A stretch of DNA of 64,000 bases from Alphaproteobacteria bacterium. GTDB lineage: Bacteria; Pseudomonadota; Alphaproteobacteria; Caulobacterales; Caulobacteraceae. Below the pieces are notes generated by a model. That model searched no databases and had not been told where the DNA came from. It saw only the letters and a program-made list of their open reading frames with translations. Positions 46,621 to 58,169 of this stretch are shown piece after piece. The position numbers were made by a program, and so were the translations under genes. Numbering within the stretch: position 1 is the stretch's first letter; each line of letters opens with the position of its first letter. The DNA is taken from NCBI GenBank assembly GCA_018821435.1, contig JAHJME010000010.1:62001-126000 (forward strand), written 5' to 3'.

Positions 46621-47250
46621 ATGCCTACCTCAGATCCCGGTAACGCGATCTCCAGCGGAACGACGCCGATCACCGGCGCTCCGGTTCTGCCCATCGACGC
46701 CATCCCGATGCCGATGCCGATGCCGATCGCGCCGGGCGAACTGCACCCCGGCGGCGAAGGCCGTCTGCGCATCATCGCCGGGACGGAAGGCGACGACCGC
46801 CTGGTGCTGGACGGCGGCTTTGCCGTCGGCGGCGAGGGCGACGACACCTTTGTGCTGACCTCGACCCAAGGCGACGCGGACGAGCCCGAGAACCTCGGGA
46901 CCATCCTCGACTTCCAGGCGGGCGATAAGCTCGACCTCAGCCAGCTGGGCGACAAGGCCGCCGAACTGGGCCGCGCCGCCGACGCGAAGGGCGGTCAGCG
47001 CGTCTCCATCGACTACGACGGCGACGGCAAGGAGGACGGCTTTGTCATCGTCCACGAACGCGGCGAGATCGCGCCCGACGACACCGGCGTGGTGTCGCCC
47101 GGCGACGGCGGGTTCCACATCCTGCCGTTCCCGATGCCGGGCGATGGGGAGGTCACGATCGTGCCGACAGCCTTCAGCCTCGACGAGGCTGGAGTCGCGG
47201 GCGCGGTGACCGTCGGCCTGCGGTCCATGTCCATGGAGTGGATCGCTTAG
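46621..47250 (+). CDS. Small RTX-like calcium-binding protein, probably secreted
   Basis: A 209-residue acidic protein without a signal peptide. Residues about 58-110 read EGDDRLVLDGGFAVGGEGDD then TFVLTSTQGDADEPENLGTI and LDFQAGDKLDLSQLG, the pattern of a degenerate RTX repeat leading into the serralysin-type C-terminal module. An EF-hand-like loop DYDGDGKEDGF follows near 142. The N-terminal part is proline-rich, with PMPMPMPI coded by a four-copy GATGCC tandem. RTX modules of this kind leave the cell through type I secretion, but no such exporter is in the window. Function unknown; it may be a surface or adhesive protein. Confidence 0.75.
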   Translation: MPTSDPGNAISSGTTPITGAPVLPIDAIPMPMPMPIAPGELHPGGEGRLRIIAGTEGDDRLVLDGGFAVGGEGDDTFVLTSTQGDADEPENLGTILDFQAGDKLDLSQLGDKAAELGRAADAKGGQRVSIDYDGDGKEDGFVIVHERGEIAPDDTGVVSPGDGGFHILPFPMPGDGEVTIVPTAFSLDEAGVAGAVTVGLRSMSMEWIA

Positions 47251-47265
47251 CGTTCGATCGCAAAG

Positions 47266-47297
47266 CCGCCCGGCCGTGGCGTGTCCCGGCCGGGCGG
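47266..47297. terminator. Hairpin terminator between convergent genes
   Basis: CCGCCCGGCCG (47266-47276) pairs perfectly with CGGCCGGGCGG (47287-47297), followed by TGTTCCTTT. It sits between the stops of the RTX-like gene and the convergent serine hydrolase. Confidence 0.8.
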
Positions 47298-47309
47298 TGT
47301 TCCTTTACC

Positions 47310-48692
47310 TCAGGGGCGCCGCGCGTAGCGCCAGGTCTGGCCGCCCTGGGTCCAGACGAGACCGCCGGTCGTGAAGTCGATCTGGGCGTCGACGGCCTTG
47401 AAGAAGAACCGGGTCGGGCTCTCGGGATAGATCGGCAGGATCTGTTTGCCGACCTGGGCGACGAGGCCGGCGCCCTCCAGGCGGATAATCACTGTGTCAT
47501 CGTCGGCGAGCCAATAGAGGCCCGCCAGCGGCGCGAGCTGGCTGCGCGCCAGCGCGATCTCCGTGTGCTGGACGGGGACGCTCATATCGATGTGCTGGTC
47601 GGCGACGCCCAGCCAGCGGAGGCCGACGTCGTCCACACCGGTTGCCGTCTGGGCGTTGTTGAAGGCCACCACGCCGGTGCGGTCCTCGGGGCAGAGGCCC
47701 ATGAAGGCGCGGCAACCGCCCGTCGAGCCGTTGCTCCACACCACCCGGCGCGCGCCGACCTTGGTGATCCGCCAGCCCAGGGCCATGCGGATGTCCTTCG
47801 CGTCGCCGGGTCGGTCGATTGTCAGCATGGCCCTCGCGGCGGGCCCGAGTGCGGCCCTCCCCGGCCCGATCCAGAGTCCCAGGAAGGTCAGGACGTCGGT
47901 GACGGTCGAGAACAGGCCGCCCGTCTCGACCAAGGCGGCGAAGTCCCAGGGCGGCGTCGGCCTGCCGTCGGCCTCGTAGCCCTGGACGCGGCGGGGATCG
48001 CTCGCGGCGGGGGGCGTCAGCCCGGTATCCGCCATGCCCAGCGGCCCGGTGATCTTGTCCCGGATCAACTCGCCGTAGCTTCGGCCGAGGCGGTGCTGGA
48101 GGGCCTGGCCCAGGAGGCCGTAGGCGAAGTTGGAATATTCGAACTCCGCGCCAGGCGCCCGGGTCAGCTTGAACGCCGAGATGCCGGCGTAGAGGTCGGC
48201 GGTGGTGTAGCCCGCGTAGGGGTCGTCCGGATCGGTGGCGTGCAGGTTCGGCGGGCGGAGCGGCAGGCCAGCGCCGTGGGTCGCCAGGTCCGCGAGCGTG
48301 ATCGTGCGGCCCCCGAAGTCCGGAACGACGACGCCGGCCGGCAGGTGCTTCGCCAGCGGGTCGTCCAGGCGCATGTGTCCGCGCTGCACCGCGTCGGAGA
48401 GGAGCAGCGCGGTGAACACCTTGGTCAGGGAGGCGATCGGGAAGATCGAGCGCGCGTCCGCCCCCGGTCCGCCGATGCGGGTGGAGCCATAGGCGACCGC
48501 CGAGCGGCCCTTGGGATCGCGCATTCCCACGACGGCGCCCGTGCCGCGCTTTTGGATATCAACCCGGTGCGCCAGGACCTTGCGGATGTCTTGGGCGCCG
48601 AAGCCCGGCGTCTGGGCCGAGACCTGCCCGGCGAGCAGGAGGGCGCCGCCGCTGGAGAGCACGGCGCGACGTGAAGGACGGGGACGACTCAT
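47310..48692 (-). CDS. Exported serine hydrolase (beta-lactamase family), Tat-like signal
   Basis: A 460-residue protein from an ATG at 48692. The start SRPRPSRRAVLSSGGALLLA has a twin arginine followed by a hydrophobic stretch and AQTPG, so Tat export is likely. The catalytic motifs are S88-x-x-K91 in PIASLTKVF and Y186-S-N in FEYSNFAYGLLG; a third-motif-like NGSTGG follows in place of HSG. This is a second member of the family in the window, distinct from the one at 43253. It is divergent from the SdsA-type alkylsulfatase with 128 bases between starts. Substrate unknown; beta-lactam cleavage cannot be excluded. Confidence 0.85.
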   Translation of the reverse strand: MSRPRPSRRAVLSSGGALLLAGQVSAQTPGFGAQDIRKVLAHRVDIQKRGTGAVVGMRDPKGRSAVAYGSTRIGGPGADARSIFPIASLTKVFTALLLSDAVQRGHMRLDDPLAKHLPAGVVVPDFGGRTITLADLATHGAGLPLRPPNLHATDPDDPYAGYTTADLYAGISAFKLTRAPGAEFEYSNFAYGLLGQALQHRLGRSYGELIRDKITGPLGMADTGLTPPAASDPRRVQGYEADGRPTPPWDFAALVETGGLFSTVTDVLTFLGLWIGPGRAALGPAARAMLTIDRPGDAKDIRMALGWRITKVGARRVVWSNGSTGGCRAFMGLCPEDRTGVVAFNNAQTATGVDDVGLRWLGVADQHIDMSVPVQHTEIALARSQLAPLAGLYWLADDDTVIIRLEGAGLVAQVGKQILPIYPESPTRFFFKAVDAQIDFTTGGLVWTQGGQTWRYARRP

Positions 48693-48820
48693 GCCGTCAC
48701 TCTCCGGCTTCCCTACAGCGCAGACAACTTTCCCCCAGTGTGGGTGATCGGCCGTCACCCTTTCATTGCCAAGTTCGTCCCGCGCCGCCACGGTCCGGGC
48801 AAACATGGGGGGACGGCGGC

Positions 48821-50695
48821 ATGCGTGGAATGATGGTGGCGGCGCTCGCCCTGGTGGCCGTAGCCCGGCCGGCGGCCGCGGCGCCCGACATGGCCGACCG
48901 GCAGGACTACGCCTTCGCCGAGCGGGGCTTCCTGGGCACGCGGGCCGACCCGAAGATCCTGGCCGCCGACGGCCGCGTGGTCTGGGATCTCACCGCCTAC
49001 GACTTCCTGAAGGGCCCTGCGCCGGCCAGCGTGAACCCGAGCTTGTGGCGCCAGTCGCAACTGCTGGCCAAGAGCGGCCTGTACGAGGTGTCCAAAGGCG
49101 TCTGGCAGGTGCGCGGCTTCGACCTCGCCAACGCCACCTTCATCGCCGGCAAGACCGGCTGGATCGTGATCGATCCGCTGACCGCGTCCGAGACCGCCAA
49201 GGCGGCCCTGGATCTCGCCAACGAGAAGCTGGGCGCACGTCCGGTGGTGGCCATGATCTACACCCATAGCCACGTGGACCACTTCGGCGGCGCGCGGGGC
49301 ATGGTGGCCCAGGCCGACGTCGATTCCGGCAAGGTGCAGGTGATCGCGCCGCAGGGTTTCCTGGAGCACGCGGTCAGCGAGAACATCATCGCCGGGCCGG
49401 CCATGCAGCGCCGGGCCAGCTTTCAGTTCGGCTCGCTCTTGTCCAAGGGGCCGGACGGCCTGGTGAACTCCGGCATCGGCATGGCCGTGGCGCCGGGCAC
49501 GCAGGGACTGGTCCCCCCCAACGTCGACATCACCAGGAACGGTCAGGAGCTGACGGTCGACGGCGTCCGCATCCAGTTCCAGCTGACGCCAAACACCGAG
49601 GCTCCGGCGGAGATGAATCTCTATTTCCCGGACCTAAAGGTGCTGGACCTGGCCGAGAACGCCAACGCCACCATGCACAATGTGTTGACCCCGCGTGGCG
49701 CCCTGGTGCGCGACGCCAAGGAGTGGGCCGGCTACCTCACCGAATCCATGCGCCTCTATGGCGACAAGACCGACACCCTGATGACCAGCCACGGCTGGCC
49801 GCGCTTCGGCCAAGCCGAGATCGGCGACTATCTGGAAAAGCACCGCGACGCCTACAAGTACCTGCACGACCAATCGGTGCGGCTGATGAACGAGGGCCTG
49901 CTGCCGGCCGAGATCGCCAACCGAATTAAGCTGCCCGACGCGCTCGACAGCGAGTGGTACAACCGCGGCTACTACGGGACGATGAGCTTCAATTCCCGGG
50001 CCGTCTATCAGCGCTACATGGGCTGGTACGACGCCAACCCGGTGCACCTTGCGCCGCTGGAGCCGGCCGACGAGGCCGCCCGCTACGTCGAGATGATGGG
50101 CGGGCCGGCGAAGGTGCTGGCGGCCGCCCAAGCCGCCTACGACAAGGGCGACGACCGATGGGCCGGCGAGCTGGCGAACCGGCTCGTCTACGCCGACGCC
50201 AAGAACACCGCCGCCCGCGAGCTGCTGGCCAAGAGCTACGACCGCCAGGCCGCCGCCGCCGAGAGCGCGATCTGGCGGAACATGTACCTGGCCGGGGCCA
50301 ACGAGCTGCGGAAGGGCGTCGCGCCCGCCGCCGGTCCCTCGGCCTCGCTGGACCTGATCCGCAACACGCCGACGCCGATGCTGCTGGACCTGCTGGCGGT
50401 GCGCCTGGATCCGGAGAAGGCCAAGGACGGCAAGGTCAGCGTCGACCTGGTGTTCCCCGACCGCAACGAGCGGTTCCGGGTCAGCGTGAAGCACGCGGTG
50501 TTGATCTACGAGGCCGATCCCAAGGGCGGCGCGGCCGACGGAACGTTCACCCTCCCGCGGTCCCAGTTCCTGACCGGCGCCCTGGCCGGCGCGGACCTGT
50601 CGGGCCAGGCCACGGCGGGGGACAAGACCGCGCTGGCGCGGCTGCTGGGCATGCTGACGGCGCCCAAGCCCGGCTTCCCGATCGTGACGCGGTAA
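48821..50695 (+). CDS. SdsA-type alkylsulfatase (metallo-beta-lactamase fold)
   Basis: A 624-residue exported zinc hydrolase that splits primary or secondary alkyl sulfates to alcohol and sulfate. The signal peptide is MRGMMVAALALVAVARPAAA. The metal-binding signature THSHVDHFGG has H149, H151, D153 and H154. ENANATMHNVLTPRGALVRD and TSHGWPRFGQAEIGDYL carry the further family ligands. The C-terminal part has the helical dimerisation domain and an SCP2-like end (TPTPMLLDLLAVRLDPEKA), the order of SdsA1 from Pseudomonas. GGGGGA lies upstream of the ATG. It pairs in function with the AtsK-like dioxygenase at 7159, but is about 41 kb away. Stereochemistry (primary or secondary substrates) cannot be told. 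Confidence 0.92.
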   Translation: MRGMMVAALALVAVARPAAAAPDMADRQDYAFAERGFLGTRADPKILAADGRVVWDLTAYDFLKGPAPASVNPSLWRQSQLLAKSGLYEVSKGVWQVRGFDLANATFIAGKTGWIVIDPLTASETAKAALDLANEKLGARPVVAMIYTHSHVDHFGGARGMVAQADVDSGKVQVIAPQGFLEHAVSENIIAGPAMQRRASFQFGSLLSKGPDGLVNSGIGMAVAPGTQGLVPPNVDITRNGQELTVDGVRIQFQLTPNTEAPAEMNLYFPDLKVLDLAENANATMHNVLTPRGALVRDAKEWAGYLTESMRLYGDKTDTLMTSHGWPRFGQAEIGDYLEKHRDAYKYLHDQSVRLMNEGLLPAEIANRIKLPDALDSEWYNRGYYGTMSFNSRAVYQRYMGWYDANPVHLAPLEPADEAARYVEMMGGPAKVLAAAQAAYDKGDDRWAGELANRLVYADAKNTAARELLAKSYDRQAAAAESAIWRNMYLAGANELRKGVAPAAGPSASLDLIRNTPTPMLLDLLAVRLDPEKAKDGKVSVDLVFPDRNERFRVSVKHAVLIYEADPKGGAADGTFTLPRSQFLTGALAGADLSGQATAGDKTALARLLGMLTAPKPGFPIVTR

Positions 50696-50778
50696 TCCTT
50701 ATGGGGGGAATGGGTGGGGCCACTTCCCGTCCAGTGGACCGTGACAGCCTCGCTTCCACGGGTTATGGACGATCCATC

Positions 50779-50853
50779 ATGAGCCTGCGCCTCGCTTTCA
50801 TTTCGAAGGTAGCCGCCGCCCGTTCGGGGCGTCGCGAGGTCGTGCGCAGCTAG
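50779..50853 (+). CDS. Possible 24-residue leader peptide
   Basis: An ATG at 50779 opens 24 codons (MSLRLAFISKVAAARSG then an Arg-rich end) and stops at a TAG at 50851. It lies between the alkylsulfatase and the aminotransferase genes and is followed 12 bases on by a strong hairpin. Five arginines, three of them in the last nine codons, could make ribosome stalling sensitive to charged tRNA. No clear ribosome site is seen, so translation is uncertain. Confidence 0.25.
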   Translation: MSLRLAFISKVAAARSGRREVVRS

Positions 50854-50864
50854 CTGCCCACCCC

Positions 50865-50897
50865 GCCGATCCCCGCAAACCTCGCGGACGGATCGGC
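50865..50897 (+). promoter_or_regulatory. Stable hairpin upstream of the aminotransferase
   Basis: GCCGATCC (50865-50872) pairs with GGATCGGC (50890-50897), with an inner CCGC/GCGG stem. It lies 38 bases before the aminotransferase start and has no T-run, so it is either a leader fold or part of an attenuator with the short frame before it. Confidence 0.45.
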
Positions 50898-50935
50898 AAG
50901 CAGCGCCTCCATCCGCACCTCAGATGGAGACCCCG

Positions 50936-52150
50936 ATGAGCCCCTGGAACGACCGCTTCAGCGAACGGATGGCGCACGTCCGCGCTTCCGAGATCCGCGA
51001 GCTGCTGAAGCTGCTGGATCAGCCCGATATCCTGTCCTTCGCCGGCGGCATCCCCGATCCGGCGCTGTTCCCGACCGAGCGCATCGCCGCGCTGTACGCC
51101 CAGGTGCTGGCCGACGCCGGGCCGCAGGCGTTGCAGTATTCGGTGAGCGAGGGCCTGCCGGTTCTGCGCCGTTGGATCGCCGCGCGGATGACCTTGGACG
51201 GCGTGCCCTGCGACGAGGGCAACATCGTCATCACCGCCGGGTCGCAGCAAGCGCTGGACCTGATCGGCAAGCTGTTCTTGACCCGCGGCGACACGGTGCT
51301 GGCCGAGCGGCCGACGTACATGGGCGCGCTGGGGGCGTTCAACGCCTACGAGCCGGCCTATGGCGACCTGGACGCGGAGGTCCCGGTCGGCGCGCGCCTG
51401 GCCTATGTGGTCCCCGACTTCGCCAATCCTTCGGGCCGCACGATGCCCCGGCGCGAGCGCGAGGCGCTGCTGGCGCGGGCCGAGGCACACGACCTGGTGC
51501 TGGTCGAGGACGCCGCCTACCGCGAGCTGCGGTTCGCCGGGACGGACGAGCCGTCGCTGCTGGCGCTGGACGTGGCCCGCTCCGGCGGCATCGAGAACGC
51601 CAGGACGCTGTACTGCGGGACGTTCTCCAAGACCCTGTCGCCGGCGCTGCGCCTGGGCTGGGTCTGCGCGCCGAGGCCGGTGATCGACAAGCTGGTGCTG
51701 CTGAAACAGGGCTGCGACCTGCACGTCTCGACGATCAACCAGATGGTCGCCGCCCGGGTGGTCGCCGAGGGCTACGACGCCCACCTGGAGCGTCTGCGCG
51801 GCCACTACCGCGAACGGGCCTCGGCCATGCAGACGGCGCTGGCCCGGCACATGCCGCTGGGTGTGAGCTGGTCGAAGCCGCAGGGCGGGATGTTCGTCTG
51901 GCTGACGGTTCCCGAGGGCCTGGACGGCGCCCAGCTGCTGGAAGCCGCTCTGGCCGAGGAGCGGGTCGCCTTCGTGCCCGGCGCGCCGTTTTTCGCGGTG
52001 GAGCCCCAGGCCAACACCCTGCGTCTCAGCTACTCGCTGCCCGGTCCCGCCGACATCGACGAGGGCGTGCGCCGACTGGCCCGGGTGATCGAGGCCCGAC
52101 TGGCCTACGCCGGCTCCAACGCGGCGCGGGCGACGACGGGCAGGGCGTAG
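50936..52150 (+). CDS. PLP-dependent aminotransferase (2-aminoadipate/MocR-like class I)
   Basis: A 404-residue fold-type I aminotransferase with broad similarity to the LysN/2-aminoadipate transaminase and MocR C-terminal group. Seen are ILSFAGGIPDPALFPTERI near residue 32, ITAGSQQALDLIGKLF near 99, PDFANPSGRTMPRRERE near 160, VEDAAYRELRF near 190 and the PLP lysine K232 in GTFSKTLSPALRLGW. The ATG at 50936 is preferred over 50924 because GGAGA sits five bases before it. The substrate is probably an aromatic or branched amino acid. Its 3' end overlaps the convergent monooxygenase by 46 bases. Confidence 0.88.
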   Translation: MSPWNDRFSERMAHVRASEIRELLKLLDQPDILSFAGGIPDPALFPTERIAALYAQVLADAGPQALQYSVSEGLPVLRRWIAARMTLDGVPCDEGNIVITAGSQQALDLIGKLFLTRGDTVLAERPTYMGALGAFNAYEPAYGDLDAEVPVGARLAYVVPDFANPSGRTMPRREREALLARAEAHDLVLVEDAAYRELRFAGTDEPSLLALDVARSGGIENARTLYCGTFSKTLSPALRLGWVCAPRPVIDKLVLLKQGCDLHVSTINQMVAARVVAEGYDAHLERLRGHYRERASAMQTALARHMPLGVSWSKPQGGMFVWLTVPEGLDGAQLLEAALAEERVAFVPGAPFFAVEPQANTLRLSYSLPGPADIDEGVRRLARVIEARLAYAGSNAARATTGRA

Positions 52151-53469
52151 CCGGCGGCCTTGGCCCGCTTGGCGCCCCGCTCGATCTCCTGCAGCAGGTC
52201 GTGGACGTAGATGCCGAAGTCCACCTGGATCGTGTGCCGGGCGGCCTTGTAGTAGGCGCCCAGGTGCAGGGCCTCGTCGGACTTGGTGACCTCGGCCATC
52301 TCCGCGGGCGGCGGCGGCAGGTAGCGACCGGTCAGGTAGGCGCCGGCCAGCTTGGCCTGCTGTTCGGCGAAGTTGACCAGGGTCGGCAGGGGCTGGGCCA
52401 GGCCCATGAAGAACAGGTTGGGCACGCCCGGCTGCATCATCCGCTTAAACAGCGGGAAGCGGTTCTCGGCGTCGGGCAGCAGCCCCGCGTCCTGGAAGAA
52501 CGGGAAGCTGATCTTGTAGCCCGTGGCGTAGACGATGGCGTCCACGTCCTCGACGCTGCCGTCCTCGAACCGGACCTGCTTGCCCATCAGCTCGGCGATG
52601 TTCGGCTTGAACTTCACGTCGCCGCAGCCGGCGCGGGTCAGGAATTCGCCCGAGACGCTGGGGTGCGCCTCCAGCGGCTCGTGGTCGGGCTTGGGCAGGC
52701 CATAGTCCTCCATCCGGCCGATGGTCTTCTTGATCTTGGCGCGGGCCAGGCTGAGCCCCAGCTTGCGGGGCATCCAGTGGGGCATGGAGGCTTTGTCGGC
52801 CGGCTTGCCGTCCATGTACTTGGGCAGCACCCAGACACCCCGCCGGGCTGCGACCCACAGGGTCTTGGCGATCGGCCGCTGGGACAGCTCCGAGGCGATA
52901 TCCATCGCCGAATTGCCCATGCCGCCGACGACGATGTTCTTGCCACGCATGTCGGTGGGGGCGAACGGGTCGCGGTATTCGTGGGCGTGGAAGTGCGGGC
53001 CGTCGAACGTGCCCGGATAGTCGGGGATGCGCGCGTCCCAGTGGTGGCCGTTGCAGACGAACAGCACATCGTAGGCGCGGGTCTCGCCGGTGGACAGCGT
53101 CACCGCCCACAGGCCTTCGGCGGTGCGCTCCGCCTTGGTCACCGCCGTGTTGAAAGTGATCCGCTCGCGCAGGCCGAAGTGGTCCACGTAGTCGCGGAAG
53201 TACTGCAGCAACTGGGCGTGGTGCGGGAAGTCGGGCCAGTCCGCCGGGACCGGATAGTCCTCGAACGCCAGCCGCCACTTCGAGGTGTCGATGTGCAGGC
53301 TCTCGTAGCAGGCCGACAGCCCGTTCGGGTTCTTGAAGTACCAGTTGCCGCCGACGTCGTCCGACAGCTCGAAGCAATCGAACGGCACGCCCAGGTCCTT
53401 GAGCCGCTTGGCGGTGGTGAAGCCGGAGCACCCCGCGCCGATGATGCAGGCCTTGGGCAGGGCGGTCAT
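52105..53469 (-). CDS. Flavin-containing monooxygenase
   Basis: A 454-residue class B flavoprotein. The FAD motif is ACIIGAGCSGFTTAKRLKDL at residues 8-27, the NADPH motif is NIVVGGMGNSAMDIASELS near 180, and the in-between FMO signature is partly kept as CNGHHWDARIPDYPGTFDG near 138. IVYATGYKISFPF near 320 is the typical C-terminal family site. It oxidises soft nucleophiles (N or S) or ketones by Baeyer-Villiger chemistry; the two are not separable here. It lies 54 bases after the TPR gene on the same strand. Its last 46 bases overlap the convergent aminotransferase gene. Confidence 0.9.
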   Translation of the reverse strand: MTALPKACIIGAGCSGFTTAKRLKDLGVPFDCFELSDDVGGNWYFKNPNGLSACYESLHIDTSKWRLAFEDYPVPADWPDFPHHAQLLQYFRDYVDHFGLRERITFNTAVTKAERTAEGLWAVTLSTGETRAYDVLFVCNGHHWDARIPDYPGTFDGPHFHAHEYRDPFAPTDMRGKNIVVGGMGNSAMDIASELSQRPIAKTLWVAARRGVWVLPKYMDGKPADKASMPHWMPRKLGLSLARAKIKKTIGRMEDYGLPKPDHEPLEAHPSVSGEFLTRAGCGDVKFKPNIAELMGKQVRFEDGSVEDVDAIVYATGYKISFPFFQDAGLLPDAENRFPLFKRMMQPGVPNLFFMGLAQPLPTLVNFAEQQAKLAGAYLTGRYLPPPPAEMAEVTKSDEALHLGAYYKAARHTIQVDFGIYVHDLLQEIERGAKRAKAAGYALPVVARAALEPA

Positions 53470-53523
53470 GGGCGGGTCTCCAAATCGTCGGAGCCAACCT
53501 GGGCAGGCTTACCCGGCGTCTGC

Positions 53524-55215
53524 CTAGAGCAGGTGCGCCGCCAGGATGGTCGGATCGCCGGTCCAGCCCGCCTTGGCTCTGGCCAGGGGGGCGACGGCGT
53601 CGCCGGCCTTGCCCAGGGCGGTCTCGGCGCGGGCCACGACGACCAGGGTCAGGGGATCGTTGGGGAACTTCACCAGCGACGCCCGCGCCTCGGTCAGGGC
53701 GCGCTGCGGCTGGCCGGCTTCCAGCAGGGCGACCGCATAGCTGCGCTGGATCGGATACCACCAGATCGGCGGGTCGCTGTACTCGTGCAGCTTGGTCTTC
53801 TGCAGCTGGGCGGCGTGCTTGAAGTGGCGCGAAGCGGTGGCCGGATCGTTCTCCAGCATGGCGGCGCGGCCCAGCAGCACCAGGCGGGCGATCTCGACGA
53901 TGGCCTTGGCCTGCGGCTTCATCTCGCCGAACGGCTTGAGCTGGGCGTCGGTGAGCTGGAGGTCCACGGCCTCGGCGCGGATGGCGCCGGCGTCGCCGCG
54001 GCGGGCAGCGGCCTCGCCACGCGCATAGCGCCACATGGCGCGCACGAAGGGCAGGGTCTGGCCCGGATCGGCCAGGCCGGCGACCTGGGCCTGTTCGCCA
54101 TAACGGCCGTAGGCGGCGTAGGCGCTGCCGGCCAGCACCTGCGGGAAGCCGTCCTTGGGCGTCAGCGCCGGCCGGGCCAGCACCTCGCGCGCCTGGACCA
54201 GGGCGGCGGCCCCGTCGCCGTCCATCATCGCCGCGCCGATGGCGAAATGGACGTTGTGGCCGTGGTAGGTCAGCTTCCAGACCCCGCCTGGCCCCTCGAG
54301 GCCCTGGCGCTCGGCGTTGGCCTTGTCGATCACCGAGGCGTCCTGGTTTGATCGCTTGGCCGCCGCGTACAGGCCCACCCGGTAGTAGGTGTGCGACGGC
54401 ATGTGGACCAGGTGGCTGGCGGCCGGGGACAGGGACTGGAGCCGCTCGGCGTAGGGCAGGGCGCGCTCGGGGTAATCCGCGACCTCGGTGGCATGGATGT
54501 AGAAGTGGATCGCCCCGGTGTCGTTGGGGTTGCGGGCCAGGGCCGCCTGCAGCAGCTCGACGGGGCGGTTCATGGCCGGCTTGACGTTCGGGTTGCTGTC
54601 GCCGTGGTCCCAGAAGGCGGTGATCATCAGGGCGTCGGCGGCCAGGATGGCGATCTCGTTGTCGTCGGGATAGGCGCGGCTCAGGTCGTCCATCGCCTTG
54701 GCGAAGGCCGCGTTGCCGCCCTTCTTGTAGCGGAGCTGCAGGGCGGCGATCAGCGCGCGTTCGCGCGGCGTCTCGGTCTTGACCAGGGTCGCGGCCTTGT
54801 CGGCCAGCTTGGCCAGCTCGGCGGCCGCCTTCTTGTCCACGCTGTAGTTGATGGTCGGGCCGCGCGACCACGCCTCGCCCCAGACGCACATGGCGCAATC
54901 GGGCGCCAGGCGCGCAGCCTCGGTCATGGCGGCGATCGCCGGCTTGTGGGCGAATGCGTGGGCCAGCGTCATGCCGTTCTCGAAGAACGCCTGCGCTTCC
55001 GGCGGGGCGTTGCTGATCGGGAAGCCAGTCGTTCCGTACCCGGCGAGAACCTTCGGCGGGGCCGTCGCGGGCGTCAGGGCGCTGCCGCCCGTGGCCTCGG
55101 GCGCGGCGAACCCGCAGATCTGGCCCAGGGGCAGCACCGGCGCTTCAGGCACGCTGGCGCTCAGGATGGACGGCGCCAGGAAATAGATCGCCAGACCGGT
55201 CGCCAGGATTCGCAT
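53524..55215 (-). CDS. Exported TPR-repeat protein
   Basis: A 563-residue protein from an ATG at 55215 with a signal peptide or membrane anchor (RILATGLAIYFLAPSILSA). The mature part is almost all helical repeats: AIAAMTEAARLAPDCAMCVW near residue 93, PVELLQAALARNPNDTGAIHFY near 218, and ALTEARASLVKFPNDPLTLV near 515 fit TPR units. Conserved histidine patches (FYIHATEVADYPERA, LVHMPSHTYYRVG, YHGHNVHFAIG) could bind a metal. The pattern recurs in exported proteins of many proteobacteria with no assigned role. The frame is open further upstream but runs antisense over secA. Confidence 0.82.
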   Translation of the reverse strand: MRILATGLAIYFLAPSILSASVPEAPVLPLGQICGFAAPEATGGSALTPATAPPKVLAGYGTTGFPISNAPPEAQAFFENGMTLAHAFAHKPAIAAMTEAARLAPDCAMCVWGEAWSRGPTINYSVDKKAAAELAKLADKAATLVKTETPRERALIAALQLRYKKGGNAAFAKAMDDLSRAYPDDNEIAILAADALMITAFWDHGDSNPNVKPAMNRPVELLQAALARNPNDTGAIHFYIHATEVADYPERALPYAERLQSLSPAASHLVHMPSHTYYRVGLYAAAKRSNQDASVIDKANAERQGLEGPGGVWKLTYHGHNVHFAIGAAMMDGDGAAALVQAREVLARPALTPKDGFPQVLAGSAYAAYGRYGEQAQVAGLADPGQTLPFVRAMWRYARGEAAARRGDAGAIRAEAVDLQLTDAQLKPFGEMKPQAKAIVEIARLVLLGRAAMLENDPATASRHFKHAAQLQKTKLHEYSDPPIWWYPIQRSYAVALLEAGQPQRALTEARASLVKFPNDPLTLVVVARAETALGKAGDAVAPLARAKAGWTGDPTILAAHLL

Positions 55216-55280
55216 GAAAGCCCCTCTACCGCCCCAGTATCGAGGGGCGGCGGCGGTCCGGTCAATGCGAACGGCGGCGC

Positions 55281-58040
<2,760 letters not shown>

Positions 58041-58169
58041 AGGGAGTGTCCGTTAGGCGGCGACATGGCCCTTCGCCCGCCTGGGAAAAGCGCTCTTTTG
58101 GGGCGGGGGAGACTTAAGTACCTAGCCCCCTCAAGTCAACGCGCGCGCCCCGCGTCAGCTTGACCGGCC

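Noticed and set aside
51172-54351. Open plus-strand frame of 1059 codons across aminotransferase, monooxygenase and TPR genes
   Set aside because: It crosses three well supported genes in other frames and has biased, domain-free translation.
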